This document shows positions 1 through 8,621 of a stretch of DNA of 64,000 bases, one piece after another. The DNA lies in the NCBI GenBank assembly GCA_014695345.1, contig JACJOC010000087.1, positions 1-64,000 on the forward strand, read 5' to 3'. Origin of the DNA: Cyanobacteria bacterium FACHB-471 (GTDB taxonomy: Bacteria > Cyanobacteriota > Cyanobacteriia > Elainellales > Elainellaceae). Position numbers and translations under genes: made by a program. Below the pieces are notes generated by a model. The model was not told where the DNA came from. It did not search any database and worked only from the letters and a program-made list of their open reading frames with translations. The stretch's first letter is position 1. The number at the start of each line of letters is the position of its first letter.

Positions 1-96
1 TGGCTGAAGACTTCAAAGCCAACATGACAATTGTCTTTGATGAATTCCTACCTCAATGGAATTACACGGCAAAGCCAGAATTACAGGTTATTTAAT

Positions 97-1659
97 TCAC
101 GATCCTAAGTATTCCTGGAAACTGAAGTGGGCAAACTCAAACTCTTCTGGCTCTCGCTGCACGATCAGTTCGCTGATCTGCTCAATCTGCTGCAAAAACT
201 CTGCGGCGGCGACGGTTTCCTCCTGGCTGGTTAGATATTGGGTTAACCGTTCTAGCAGAGTTTCCTGGTCTACCCGTTCTTCCTTGCGCTGCATCATTTC
301 TAAAGCCAGCATTTGCAGAATGGTTTGTGCTTCGCAGTCTGCTAGCAAAGTTTCGAGTTTGCGGGCACCGGGGCGATCGCGCAATTGCAGAACACACATT
401 TCCTGATACAGCTCTACTCGCCGTTTGGGTAATTCTGCGCTAGGGTAGCGGCGATGAAACAGGGCAATCATGTTTAATAACAGAGGATTTTCGGTCAGAT
501 CGTTCAACTCCTCCCGTGCTTCAATCTGGCTGAGCAAGTCCTCTGCTGCCTCCGTTGCTGCTTTACGTACTGCTGGAGTGTCGGTTTTACCGTGATGATA
601 GTATTCCTGGCACCAATACCACTTTTGGATAAAGTCTCGGCGTTGCTCAGGTTTAAATTTTCGTACCCACAGCAGCGTGTTGTAGTCGAGCCTGTCACCC
701 GGATCTTGCTCGGTGTAAGCCTTGGGTCGGGATGTCAGGATGAAGACTGAATTTTTGTATGTCCGCATTTGAGCATTGAGCCAGCGAGCCACCAGCGGAC
801 GTTGGGCTTTGGGGACTTCATCAAACCCATCCAACATCACCACCATCTTGCCCTGCCTTAGCATCGTGCGGGCCCAATTCGTAAGCATTCGCAGCCCATC
901 TGCCGCAGGCAAACTGGGAATGTGGTGTTGCTCAATCAGGGTGGCTAGATCGTCAGGCTTATCTTGGGTCAGCAAGTCTCGATATTTGCGCAGCAGCAGC
1001 AGTACTGGAATGAAGCGTGGCACTGATCGGGGCTGTTGGTTCTTGCTCAAGGTGTAGGCAATGTGGCGCAATAAAGTTGTTTTGCCATAACCGCCCCAGG
1101 CAAGAATGGCGATTTGGCTATAGATGGGGTCGCGCTTCGTCCGAGCTAGTAACGCCCAGATATCTACCTTGCTAAAATCTGCCGGATCGTAGAATCCCGA
1201 AGCTCCAAATCCAGGGAGTAGAGTACTGCGATCTAGCTCTAGCGGCACAAAGACCTGTTCCAGCATGGGCGTGAAAATGCCGCTAATTTTCCCGATGCCT
1301 TCGGTGCTCCAGGTTTCACAATCTGCTGCCTGACACTCCAGGTAGCGGTCTTCAACTGAGGTAATTTTAGCGATCGCCACTTCACCCACACGGTCAATGC
1401 TTCGATTTGCGGCTTCTCCTAATTTCTCAAGTCGTTGCTCATTGCCTTTGTGAATTGGCTGAAGCAACTTGGCTCCCTAAGAGAGCATCACTCCAATGAC
1501 GGCAGAGGCGATCGCCTTAGGAATATCGCTCTCGACAAACAAAAACCAGATTGCTCCAAGACTGCCCCCTGTCACCCCACCCGGTTTAATGACTTTGATG
1601 ACAATATCTGCAATTTGCTCACCTAGAGAAATTTTTTGAGGGTCGGGTGCTTGTGTCAT
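97..1659 (-). pseudogene. NACHT-domain NTPase split by an in-frame amber codon
   Basis: The gene reads from ATG at 1659 for 60 codons, meets TAG at 1477-1479, and stays open in the same frame from the next codon to TGA at 97-99. The first piece has a hydrophobic helix rich in Gly, Ile and Val; the second (456 residues from TTG at 1467) has a Walker A loop GGYGKTT near residue 125, a Walker B MLDGFDEV near 211, and the NACHT C-terminal motif FAHFSFQEYL right before its stop. Cyanobacterial NACHT proteins usually have such an N-terminal hydrophobic segment joined to the NTPase, so I infer one ancestral gene of about 520 codons. There is no C-terminal sensor domain (no LRR, TPR, HEAT or pentapeptide repeats). 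Bacterial NACHT proteins often act in phage defence. Read-through, restart at the TTG, or a sequencing error could each keep the product alive. Confidence 0.75.
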
Positions 1660-2171
1660 GGCGCAATACTACCCAGTGAGCAACAATTTTGTTCTCATTG
1701 TGGCTTACTTAACTTGAATCTGGAGTTTAATTCTCACTGTTTTGCCTATCCTGTATGACTGCTCTAGCAACGAGCATTGCCTTTGTTTCTATCTTGAATA
1801 CCGCTGATTCGGTTTTGATATGCGCCAACGGGGTCAAAAATAGAAATGACGCATACAAAAATAGAGACGATGTAGTCAAACATAGAAATGACGTATACAA
1901 AAATAGAGACGATGGGGTGCAGAACCGAAACGACGCATATCAAAATAGAAACGACGCAGCCCCAAAACGCATTCTTAGAATCAATCCCTGAATTGTCCTG
2001 ACTCTGACATCTACTGCAGGAAATTTCTCGGTGTCGCTACGGAATAGAAAACACTTCAACATCAAACGTGGATGAGTTGGAGCATCTGCCTGATTCATCC
2101 GCATAGTTCAGGTGAGAATTTCCTATAACAGGATGTGCTTTCTTGGAGCTTCTTACAGAAGTCCCTAGCCC
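1660..2171. other. Spacer between the NACHT gene and the barrel gene
   Basis: The part next to 1659 should hold the NACHT promoter. The middle carries the 21-bp repeats described separately. The remainder, up to the end of the barrel gene at 2172, shows no gene I trust. Confidence 0.5.
1836..1961 (+). repeat. Six tandem 21-bp repeats, open in one frame
   Basis: Six imperfect 21-bp units lie head to tail. Read on the plus strand in frame with an ATG at 1755, each unit encodes a heptapeptide of the form K/Q-N/H-R-N/D-D-x-Y/V, giving a possible 78-residue protein ending at 1991. The unit length is a multiple of three, so the frame is kept whatever the copy number. I see no convincing ribosome binding site for the ATG at 1755, and I do not recognise the protein. 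It may be a non-coding minisatellite or a small repeat protein. Confidence 0.6.
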
Positions 2172-3542
2172 CTAAAACAATGGCACATTCACATCAATTG
2201 AAGCACCAAAAATTGCACTGTTAAAATCAACATCTGAGTCAGATGAGTCACCAAAGCTCACTCCGCCAAAGAGAATGATACGGCTGTTGCGAGAAAGGTC
2301 GTAACTCAACTGCGCCACAACCTGGTTGTAAAGATCTTCTCGATCTTGTTGGGTAAAGTTAGTTAGGGTGAGTTGGTAATCTAACCCGACCTGAAGGTCA
2401 GGCTGAAGGTTGTAATTGAGTCCAACGCCTACAGTGTTGGTGATACGACTGCGATCGCTTGGGTTTGCGAACCCTAACCGCAGTTGATAAAAACTATCTA
2501 GCCTTAGATCGGAGGCTAACGGGTCGCGTCGGGCTAGGGTTAGCCGCAGAGAGTGATCATTGAAAAAGCGATCGCCATCATCAAAAAGCTGCTGATTGCT
2601 CCAACCAATCTCACCATAAGTACGAGCCGACAAAAACTGGCGAAGGCTAGCTCTAAACTCCAACTCTCGATAGTCCAGTCCTGACAATTCGTTGTAGTGG
2701 ACTAGCCCACCTTCCACTGAGGCAAGCAATAGTGTGTCTGGTCCAAGACGGGGAGCTGCTAAAAGCGTAGCACTGAGGCTGATTAGCTCATCCTCAATCG
2801 GGTCAAGTCGGTCTAACAGAATGTTGTCGCTCTTGAAGTAGCTCAACCGACCCATGAAGAAAACAGTTTCAGCAGGAGAATCTGGCTGAGTCTCGATCTG
2901 CTCCAACTCTTGTTCTCGTAATCTCAGAATTCCCAGTTCTTCATCACCTTCTGACTCGTCAACTTGCTCATCAGTTAGGGCTGGGTCTGGGTCAGATGGT
3001 GGTTCAGCCGGTAGTGTCTGCTGTAGTTCTTGTTCATCAGTTGGGACTAAGTCTGGTTCAGCTGATGGTTCAGTCGGTACTGTCTGCTGCAATTCCTGTT
3101 CCCGCAGCCGCAAGACTCCTAATTCTGGGTCGCTAGCTCCAGTGGTGTTGACTTCAGAATTTTCCTCTGAGACAAAAGCTTCTGTTTCAGGTCGTCCAAC
3201 CCTGGATTGAGTAATCATTTCGGGAGGTGCTACTTGACCCCTAAATGGCATCTGAAGTGACTCAACCTTGGGATTGGCGATCGCCTTGTCTACAGCAGTT
3301 TGTCTGGAAGGTGACTGCCCCTCAACGTGAGGTGTAATGAGTGAGTCAGGTGGAGCAGTTTTGGGAACAGCATAAGCAGCACTGTTGTAGACAAAAGCAA
3401 TCCAGAAAATTGGTAACTTCAGGAGATTAAAGTCTAGAGGTGCGGATTGCTTGTGCTGGTAGGTAGGAGCTTTCCTGTTTGCCGAGATAGATGTTTGAGG
3501 AGCATTAAACTCTCTCCAAATTCGGCTGAGTCTTAAAAACAC
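2172..3542 (-). CDS. Predicted outer-membrane beta-barrel protein with acidic Pro-rich linker
   Basis: This 456-residue protein is not a family I can name. It has a long basic N-region followed by a hydrophobic stretch at about residues 38-58 ending AAYA, which could be a signal peptide. Residues 60-225 are a Pro/Glu/Asp-rich linker holding two copies of a motif ELGV/ILRLREQEL (about 140 and 202). Residues 226-456 alternate polar and hydrophobic positions, have repeated aromatic girdle-like residues and end in Phe (VPLF), as outer-membrane barrels do. It is the last gene of a three-gene minus-strand run behind the FecR-domain gene (153 bp gap) and the CHASE2 kinase, so a role as the outer-membrane partner of that pair is inferred. 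Confidence 0.7.
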   Translation of the reverse strand: MFLRLSRIWREFNAPQTSISANRKAPTYQHKQSAPLDFNLLKLPIFWIAFVYNSAAYAVPKTAPPDSLITPHVEGQSPSRQTAVDKAIANPKVESLQMPFRGQVAPPEMITQSRVGRPETEAFVSEENSEVNTTGASDPELGVLRLREQELQQTVPTEPSAEPDLVPTDEQELQQTLPAEPPSDPDPALTDEQVDESEGDEELGILRLREQELEQIETQPDSPAETVFFMGRLSYFKSDNILLDRLDPIEDELISLSATLLAAPRLGPDTLLLASVEGGLVHYNELSGLDYRELEFRASLRQFLSARTYGEIGWSNQQLFDDGDRFFNDHSLRLTLARRDPLASDLRLDSFYQLRLGFANPSDRSRITNTVGVGLNYNLQPDLQVGLDYQLTLTNFTQQDREDLYNQVVAQLSYDLSRNSRIILFGGVSFGDSSDSDVDFNSAIFGASIDVNVPLF

Positions 3543-3605
3543 CGGTTAAATTCTTCCATTTCAAAAATCATATCTGGGGGATGGTTAATCCGATCAGGCG
3601 ACTGT

Positions 3606-3649
3606 TTCCTGATACAAAAGCTGGCAATGTCCAACTTTTGTATCAGGAA
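3606..3649. repeat. 15-bp perfect inverted repeat between the FecR and barrel genes
   Basis: Arms 3606-3620 and 3635-3649 are perfectly complementary around a 14-nt loop. There is no T-run on the minus-strand downstream side, so it is not a classical intrinsic terminator. It could be a processing or attenuation hairpin that sets the ratio of the FecR and barrel messages. Confidence 0.6.
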
Positions 3650-3695
3650 TAATTCTGTCTCCAACGTTACTCAACTCAAAGCTAATATCCGCTCA

Positions 3696-5414
3696 TCAGT
3701 CGCGGTTGCCATTGCCGTTGCCGTTGCCATTACGGTTGCCAGGACGGTCTTCATCTCGACCATCTCTGGTGTTGGGGATGTTGATAACAGGACGGTCGTT
3801 GCCGTTGCCGTTACCGTTGCCATTACCATTTCCAGGACGGTCATTGCTGTTGCCGTTGCCGTTGCCATTTCCAGGACGGTCGTTGCCGTTGCCGTTACCG
3901 TTGCCATTACCATTTCCAGGACGGTCGTTGCCATTGCCGTTGCCGTTGCCATTACCATTTCCAGGACGGTCGTTGCCGTTGCCGTTGCCGTTACCGTTGG
4001 CATTGCCGTTGCCGTTGCCGTTGCCATTACCATTTCCAGGACGGTCGTTGCCATTGCCGTTGCCATTGCCGTTGCCGTTGCCATTACCGTTGCCATTGCC
4101 AGGACGCTCGTCATCATCATTGCCAGGACGCTCATCATCGTCATCATCCCGACCATCTCTATCATTGGGAATATTTATAACAGGGCGTCCATTGCCACCA
4201 TTACCGCCATTGCCGTTGCCACCGTTGCCGTTGCCGCCATTACCGCTGTTGCCACCGTTGCCACCGTTGCCACCGTTGCCGCCATTACCGCTGTTGCCAC
4301 CGTTGCCACCGTTGCCACCGTTGCCGCCATTACCGCCATTGCCGTTGCCAGGAGGTGTTTGCCCTTGTCCAGGTGGGTTGTTACCAGGATTAGGACGATC
4401 GTCGCTTCGACCCTGTTGGGGAACTACATCTCGAACGGTTGGGTCTTGTACTGGAAGCCTGTCAGTAACTGGAGTGGTGATAATCCCTCCAGCATTCCGA
4501 TCAGGAGTAACGTTTGGCTCCTGGTCAATAGAGTCTCTGCCTGGAGGTGTATTATTTGTTCCTGAATTAGTAGGTGGGTTAGTAGGATCAGATGAGGAAT
4601 TAGCAGGTGTATCAGGAGTTGTTGCGGTGGGCTGTTCACCCTGCTGTGGCGATCGCACAAACTCAGGGTTCTCGATCACCTCTGCGTCTGGGATAGGAGG
4701 CTGAGCGCTAACCGCGGCCCGCATTTCCTCTTGAACGGGGGCGATCGCTTGATCAGGAGTTTCTAAAACTTCAGTTGGAGTGAGCCCACGAACTAGCTCA
4801 CTCGATTCATAAAAGGTAGTGAGGTCAAAGTCATAAACCCCTTCTAGGCGATCGCCCACTGCCACTGCGAGTTGACCACCCCGAAGCTCTTGCGTTTGAG
4901 AGCCATCCTGGTTAGATACTTCAATCCCGCTATCAGTTAGGGCACCTACAATTGTGGTGTCTGTCTCAGGAATGTAGCGAACAAATAGAGCAGAACCTTG
5001 AATTCCAGCTGCTGCGTTGGGTGTGCGAATGTTGGTTCTGCCTTGTCCCGGTGGAATCAGCAGCAAAACCGTTCCGTTAGAAAGCTCAAAATTGCGTGTT
5101 CCAGATGAAAACCGGAACACGACCTGTTGTCCCAACCTTCCTAAAGAACCATCATTAAACCGGAGCTCTGCCGAAGATGAGCGGGCAGTTGAAAGCCCGT
5201 CTCCAGGAGTGAGTACGTCAGAAATGCGAGCATTACGGGAAGACTGGCTCTGAGGCAGCAGTTGAACCCGATTTCGAACTGCCTCAATGACTGCCCGCCT
5301 TAGAACCGTCTGAGCGTGGACTTCCGTCGGTAAAAACATCAAGCTGCATACGAGTGCAGCAATTACGGGAGTAATACGACTGAACATTGGCAGTCTCCAT
5401 TCGCTGAAGTACAA
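3696..5414 (-). CDS. Secreted FecR-domain protein with very long Gly/Asn repeat tail
   Basis: The 572-residue protein starts with a signal peptide (cleavage probably after EVHA, residue 34; the Met at residue 10 is an alternative start). Residues 60-150 match the FecR fold seen in many cyanobacterial periplasmic proteins: D-x-L-T-P-G-D, then a FNDGSLGRL strand and a TPNAAAGIQGS turn. Residues 210-350 are a Pro/Thr/Asn-rich linker. From 353 on there are GGN triplets, then two copies of RPVINIPN-x-RDGRD (about 410 and 544) flanking a stretch of GN dipeptides punctuated by two ERPGN and five DRPGN blocks. FecR domains elsewhere relay signals to sigma-factor systems, but no sigma factor is nearby; the neighbours are a CHASE2 kinase (upstream) and a predicted barrel (downstream). 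The tail could be a flexible spacer in the periplasm or cell wall. Confidence 0.8.
   Translation of the reverse strand: MYFSEWRLPMFSRITPVIAALVCSLMFLPTEVHAQTVLRRAVIEAVRNRVQLLPQSQSSRNARISDVLTPGDGLSTARSSSAELRFNDGSLGRLGQQVVFRFSSGTRNFELSNGTVLLLIPPGQGRTNIRTPNAAAGIQGSALFVRYIPETDTTIVGALTDSGIEVSNQDGSQTQELRGGQLAVAVGDRLEGVYDFDLTTFYESSELVRGLTPTEVLETPDQAIAPVQEEMRAAVSAQPPIPDAEVIENPEFVRSPQQGEQPTATTPDTPANSSSDPTNPPTNSGTNNTPPGRDSIDQEPNVTPDRNAGGIITTPVTDRLPVQDPTVRDVVPQQGRSDDRPNPGNNPPGQGQTPPGNGNGGNGGNGGNGGNGGNSGNGGNGGNGGNGGNSGNGGNGNGGNGNGGNGGNGRPVINIPNDRDGRDDDDDERPGNDDDERPGNGNGNGNGNGNGNGNGNDRPGNGNGNGNGNGNANGNGNGNGNDRPGNGNGNGNGNGNDRPGNGNGNGNGNGNDRPGNGNGNGNSNDRPGNGNGNGNGNGNDRPVINIPNTRDGRDEDRPGNRNGNGNGNGNRD
3700..4358 (-). 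repeat. Low-complexity Gly/Asn-coding repeat tract
   Basis: This is the DNA for the tail of the FecR-domain protein: hexamer-like units coding GN and nonamer-like units coding GGN. The tract is so regular that the other five frames are mostly open as well. Slippage or recombination should make its length vary between strains. Confidence 0.9.
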
Positions 5415-5757
5415 AGCACTTCACGCTTTGCAAAACACAAACTCTTCAAGTTGGCTCTGAAAACCTCTTTCCACAGCACAAAGCGTGTCTCCGGACAGAA
5501 GCACCCACTTTTCTTTCCTTTTTTCAGTAGAAGCACAGAATTTTTCTGTAAATTTTTATTTTTTAGAACTAATTAAAGATGTAACTCAGAGAATTTACGG
5601 CGTAAGCACCCGTGTCGTTTTCTTAGAATAACAAAACCTTGTACCGCATTATGGATGTTTCTCAGTAATCATGCGGAAGTTTTACGTTAGAGGCGATCGC
5701 TCCCCTTCTTCTTCACCAAAAGAACATGAAGTGAATGTATCTTAAGCACTGCTATAT
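5415..5757. other. Intergenic region upstream of the FecR gene
   Basis: This 343-bp AT-rich gap separates the kinase stop from the FecR start. It contains T-rich stretches (about 5510-5570) and one HIP1 site near 5693. It probably holds a separate promoter for the FecR gene; I see no clear terminator. Confidence 0.4.
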
Positions 5758-8241
5758 CTAGTTCTCAGGCAGCGGTGCAGTGTCTTCTGCTTTTACTTTA
5801 GTCAAGTCTTCTAAAGAACCTTGCTTAGAATCTTCAGGTGACACAGTAATGTCTGCTTGCTCAAAGATAGCGGTATCTGCTTGCTCAAAGACGGCAGTGT
5901 CTTCCTGCGTCAACATAGCAGTGTCTGCCTGTTCAAAGATGGCAGTGGAACCCTCTTCTAGTTGAGCAGTCGCCACAACTGAGTTTAAGACAATGGGTAG
6001 TTGTTTCAATGCTTCATGCACTTGGCGGACTGACGTATAGCGTTGAGTAAAGTCGTAGCGCACCATCTTGGTTAATACATCAGCACACTCAGAACTAACC
6101 TGAGGTGCCTGCTTGCGCCAAATCACTTCGCCTGTCATGCCATCATGATTGAGCATGTGAGGAGGTTGCCCCGTTAAAGCTTCGATCGCAATCATGCCTA
6201 AAGCATAAATGTCACTGTTAAAGTGAGGTCGCCCAGCAGACTGTTCATTAGGCATATAGCCTGGAGTACCCACCGCCACCGTAAACTTAGTGTTGCGCTC
6301 AACGTCAGCTAGCTGAGTTGTAATTCTTTTAGCAATACCAAAGTCAATGAGAACGAGTCGATTGTCTGACTTGCGCCGGATAATGTTTGAGGGTTTCAAG
6401 TCACGGTGGATCACGCCCTGACTGTGAACAAACTCCAGCACACGCAGGAGATCTTGTAGGATTACAACTACCTTTGACTCAGGTAAGGGAACACGAGAGT
6501 TGAACTCATCAGAGAGTGGCTGTCCTGCTACAAATTCTTGAACCAGATAAAACTCCTGATCTTCCTCAAATGAATTCAGGAACGAGGGAATTTGATCGTG
6601 TTGCCCCAACCGTTCTAGGGTTTCGGCTTCGGTCGCAAACAGCCTTCGGGCTAGCTTTAGAGTATCCAGATTATCGCTGGCAATTCTCAACTGTTTCACC
6701 ACACAGGGTGCACTGCCCGATCGCTTCATATCTTCAGCAATATAAGTTTCGCTAAAGCCACCAGAACCGAGAACTTTAACAATTTTGTAGCGATCGTGTA
6801 ATACTTTTCCCGAAAGCGCTTGTTCTCGCTCTTGGATCAGATCTTGCAAGTCATCTTGCTGGCTAATAATTTCCTGGACAATGGGGGAAGTGGCGTATTG
6901 TTTTAGCGTGTCTCGCAGGTGTTGTTTTCGCTGTTGTTCTTTGACGGAGCCTGCCATGAGTTGAGAAAAGCCGCTCAGGGCGATCGCCCCTACCGGAATA
7001 GCCGTTGGTAAAATCAGCTGACCATAAGTAAATGCAATATAGCTAATGCCTCCCCAAGCGATCGCCATTCCCATTGCCCAGACCCAGCGCATTGCAGGCT
7101 GACGGGGGCGGCTCAGCAGCAATCCAGCCCCAGCTAAGCCAATCAGCAGAACCAGTCCTCGCAGTGGGGCTTGGGGTAATGCTTCTGCTAGCGATCGCCC
7201 TTGCAATAGAGAGGCGATCGCATTAGCGTGAATCTCAACTCCAGCCATTGGTTCAGAGTAGAGCCAGCTTTTAGAAAAAGGAGCAGCATGAAAATCTTGA
7301 TGTACCGCTGCGGTTGACCCAACTAGAACGATTTTGTCTTTGAAATACTCACCCGATTGCAGGGTAGTCTCCCAAGTTGTTGGGTCTAACACATACCAAA
7401 AAGGAATGTGCTCAAACGTTTGGCTCGGTCCATAGAAAAAGATGTGATTCCCTCTAGGTGTAGAATGCTCAACTTGAGCTGCCCGAAGGGTTGCATCCAC
7501 AAATGTGGGAGTGGTCGCAGCCAATTCTCGATAAGCCTCTGCCTCATTCGCTGGAGAATTTTGGATCAACTCAACAAGAAACTGATTGCCAAATCGATGG
7601 ATTTTGCCATCAGGTTCCATAAAGAAGTTAATCGAGCCAGCCTGATTAGGGTGATGTTGAAACAACGCCAAGGGCGAGGTCAATTGTGTCGTAAAGCCCT
7701 GTGGTGTTTCTACATCGTTATATTGAGCGGCTAGCACTACCCGTTCTGCGTGTTGCTGAATCGATTGAGCAAACTGCTGGTCATCCACTTCACCGTAGCT
7801 ACTTGGTGCTGAGAAGATGATATCGAGTGAAACTGACCGGGCACCTGCTGCCATCAGCTTATCAATCACTTGGGCATAGGCTGAGCGCTGCCAGGGCCAG
7901 CTTTGAATTGGCTCTAGATAGGAATATTTATCCGGATCGGTTTGATAGAATTCCTGCTGTGCCAAAGACGTTTCGTCGATCGCCAAAATCACAACTTCTG
8001 GAGGAGCTGCGATCGCCCCTCTCACTTCAAAGAAAAGAGCTTGTACCTGCCGCTCTAAGAGATCAACAATTCCTAAGTTCAGGGCAGTCGTCGCTGCCGC
8101 CATCAGTACCCATGCTCCGGTTAAGCCATGTCCCCAGGTACTCAACCGAAATTTCTGGAAGCTTTTTGTTGTCTTTCCTGGTTGAGTGCGATCGCGGGGT
8201 GCGGTTGCAGCGTCCGAAACAGGTGCTTTTTTTCTGCCCAT
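5758..8241 (-). CDS. CHASE2-domain serine/threonine protein kinase
   Basis: The 827-residue membrane kinase has an N-terminal transmembrane helix (about 42-58), a CHASE2 sensor domain (about 65-345) expected outside the cytoplasm, three further membrane helices (about 360-430), a short coiled linker, and a Hanks-type kinase domain (about 484-745). Visible kinase motifs are the glycine loop LGSGGFSETY, Lys516, HRDLKPSN (His612-Asp614), DFG (633-635) and a GTPGYMPNEQ activation segment. After the kinase come five octapeptide units of the type D-T-A-x-F-E-Q-A. Family knowledge: CHASE2 senses an unknown extracytoplasmic signal and Hanks kinases phosphorylate Ser/Thr. It heads a co-directional run with the FecR and barrel genes, so periplasmic sensing coupled to envelope proteins is the likely setting. 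Confidence 0.92.
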   Translation of the reverse strand: MGRKKAPVSDAATAPRDRTQPGKTTKSFQKFRLSTWGHGLTGAWVLMAAATTALNLGIVDLLERQVQALFFEVRGAIAAPPEVVILAIDETSLAQQEFYQTDPDKYSYLEPIQSWPWQRSAYAQVIDKLMAAGARSVSLDIIFSAPSSYGEVDDQQFAQSIQQHAERVVLAAQYNDVETPQGFTTQLTSPLALFQHHPNQAGSINFFMEPDGKIHRFGNQFLVELIQNSPANEAEAYRELAATTPTFVDATLRAAQVEHSTPRGNHIFFYGPSQTFEHIPFWYVLDPTTWETTLQSGEYFKDKIVLVGSTAAVHQDFHAAPFSKSWLYSEPMAGVEIHANAIASLLQGRSLAEALPQAPLRGLVLLIGLAGAGLLLSRPRQPAMRWVWAMGMAIAWGGISYIAFTYGQLILPTAIPVGAIALSGFSQLMAGSVKEQQRKQHLRDTLKQYATSPIVQEIISQQDDLQDLIQEREQALSGKVLHDRYKIVKVLGSGGFSETYIAEDMKRSGSAPCVVKQLRIASDNLDTLKLARRLFATEAETLERLGQHDQIPSFLNSFEEDQEFYLVQEFVAGQPLSDEFNSRVPLPESKVVVILQDLLRVLEFVHSQGVIHRDLKPSNIIRRKSDNRLVLIDFGIAKRITTQLADVERNTKFTVAVGTPGYMPNEQSAGRPHFNSDIYALGMIAIEALTGQPPHMLNHDGMTGEVIWRKQAPQVSSECADVLTKMVRYDFTQRYTSVRQVHEALKQLPIVLNSVVATAQLEEGSTAIFEQADTAMLTQEDTAVFEQADTAIFEQADITVSPEDSKQGSLEDLTKVKAEDTAPLPEN
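5830..5949 (-). repeat. Octapeptide repeats in the tail of the CHASE2 kinase
   Basis: Residues 765-804 comprise five 8-residue units: STAIFEQA, DTAMLTQE, DTAVFEQA, DTAIFEQA and the diverged DITVSPED. Each has Ser or Asp followed by Thr at fixed register beside acidic residues. This looks like a row of phospho-threonine docking sites, but that is inference. Confidence 0.85.
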
Positions 8242-8621
8242 TACCCTACCACTTCACAATTGCTTCATGCTGCTGTTTCTATTGATACGCACCCATAGAC
8301 ACTCTACCGGACAATCTTCTGCAAAATCTACCTGCTGAAGTGCGCCTCAAAGCTGGTGGAAGGGGTTGGATTTTTTGTGCGTTTCATCAAGAATCAACTT
8401 TTAGAGCAGACTCTAGATTGATGCCAGGTGTTTCCTGTTGCTGTAGAAATGTAAAAATGAGAGAGACAAAAAGAGCGCTGTGCATCCCTTCTATCTCTCA
8501 CAAAACCGAGTAATTTTGAAGAAGGTTCGTATCGCAGAAATCCTAATCCTAAAGGTTTTCACCTCTTCTGATGTAGGTTGGGTGGAGCCAGGCGAAACCC
8601 AACATTCAGGGCAAACGTAAC
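8242..8621. other. Intergenic region with a dispersed palindromic repeat
   Basis: This 380-bp gap lies between the kinase start (minus) and the end of the exported protein gene (minus). The kinase promoter should be in the first part. The only structure I see is the repeat at 8573-8604. Confidence 0.5.
8573..8604 (+). repeat. Dispersed palindromic repeat, copy 1
   Basis: The element begins GTAGGTTGGGTG and closes with AACCCAAC, forming a 7-bp stem around a GC-rich loop containing GGAGCCAGGCG. A second copy lies in the opposite orientation at 42189-42219 and differs at only a few loop positions. Similar short palindromes occur in intergenic DNA of many cyanobacteria. Confidence 0.8.

Noticed and set aside
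1836-1961. Tandem repeats as a CRISPR array
   Set aside because: Units are contiguous with no spacers and no cas genes are present.
3627-4704. Long plus-strand ORFs of 312 and 332 codons opposite the FecR tail
   Set aside because: They arise from the Gly/Asn repeat, encode monotonous Pro-Leu or Ala-Val-Ile strings, and have no signal or domain; the minus frame has a real signal peptide and FecR domain.
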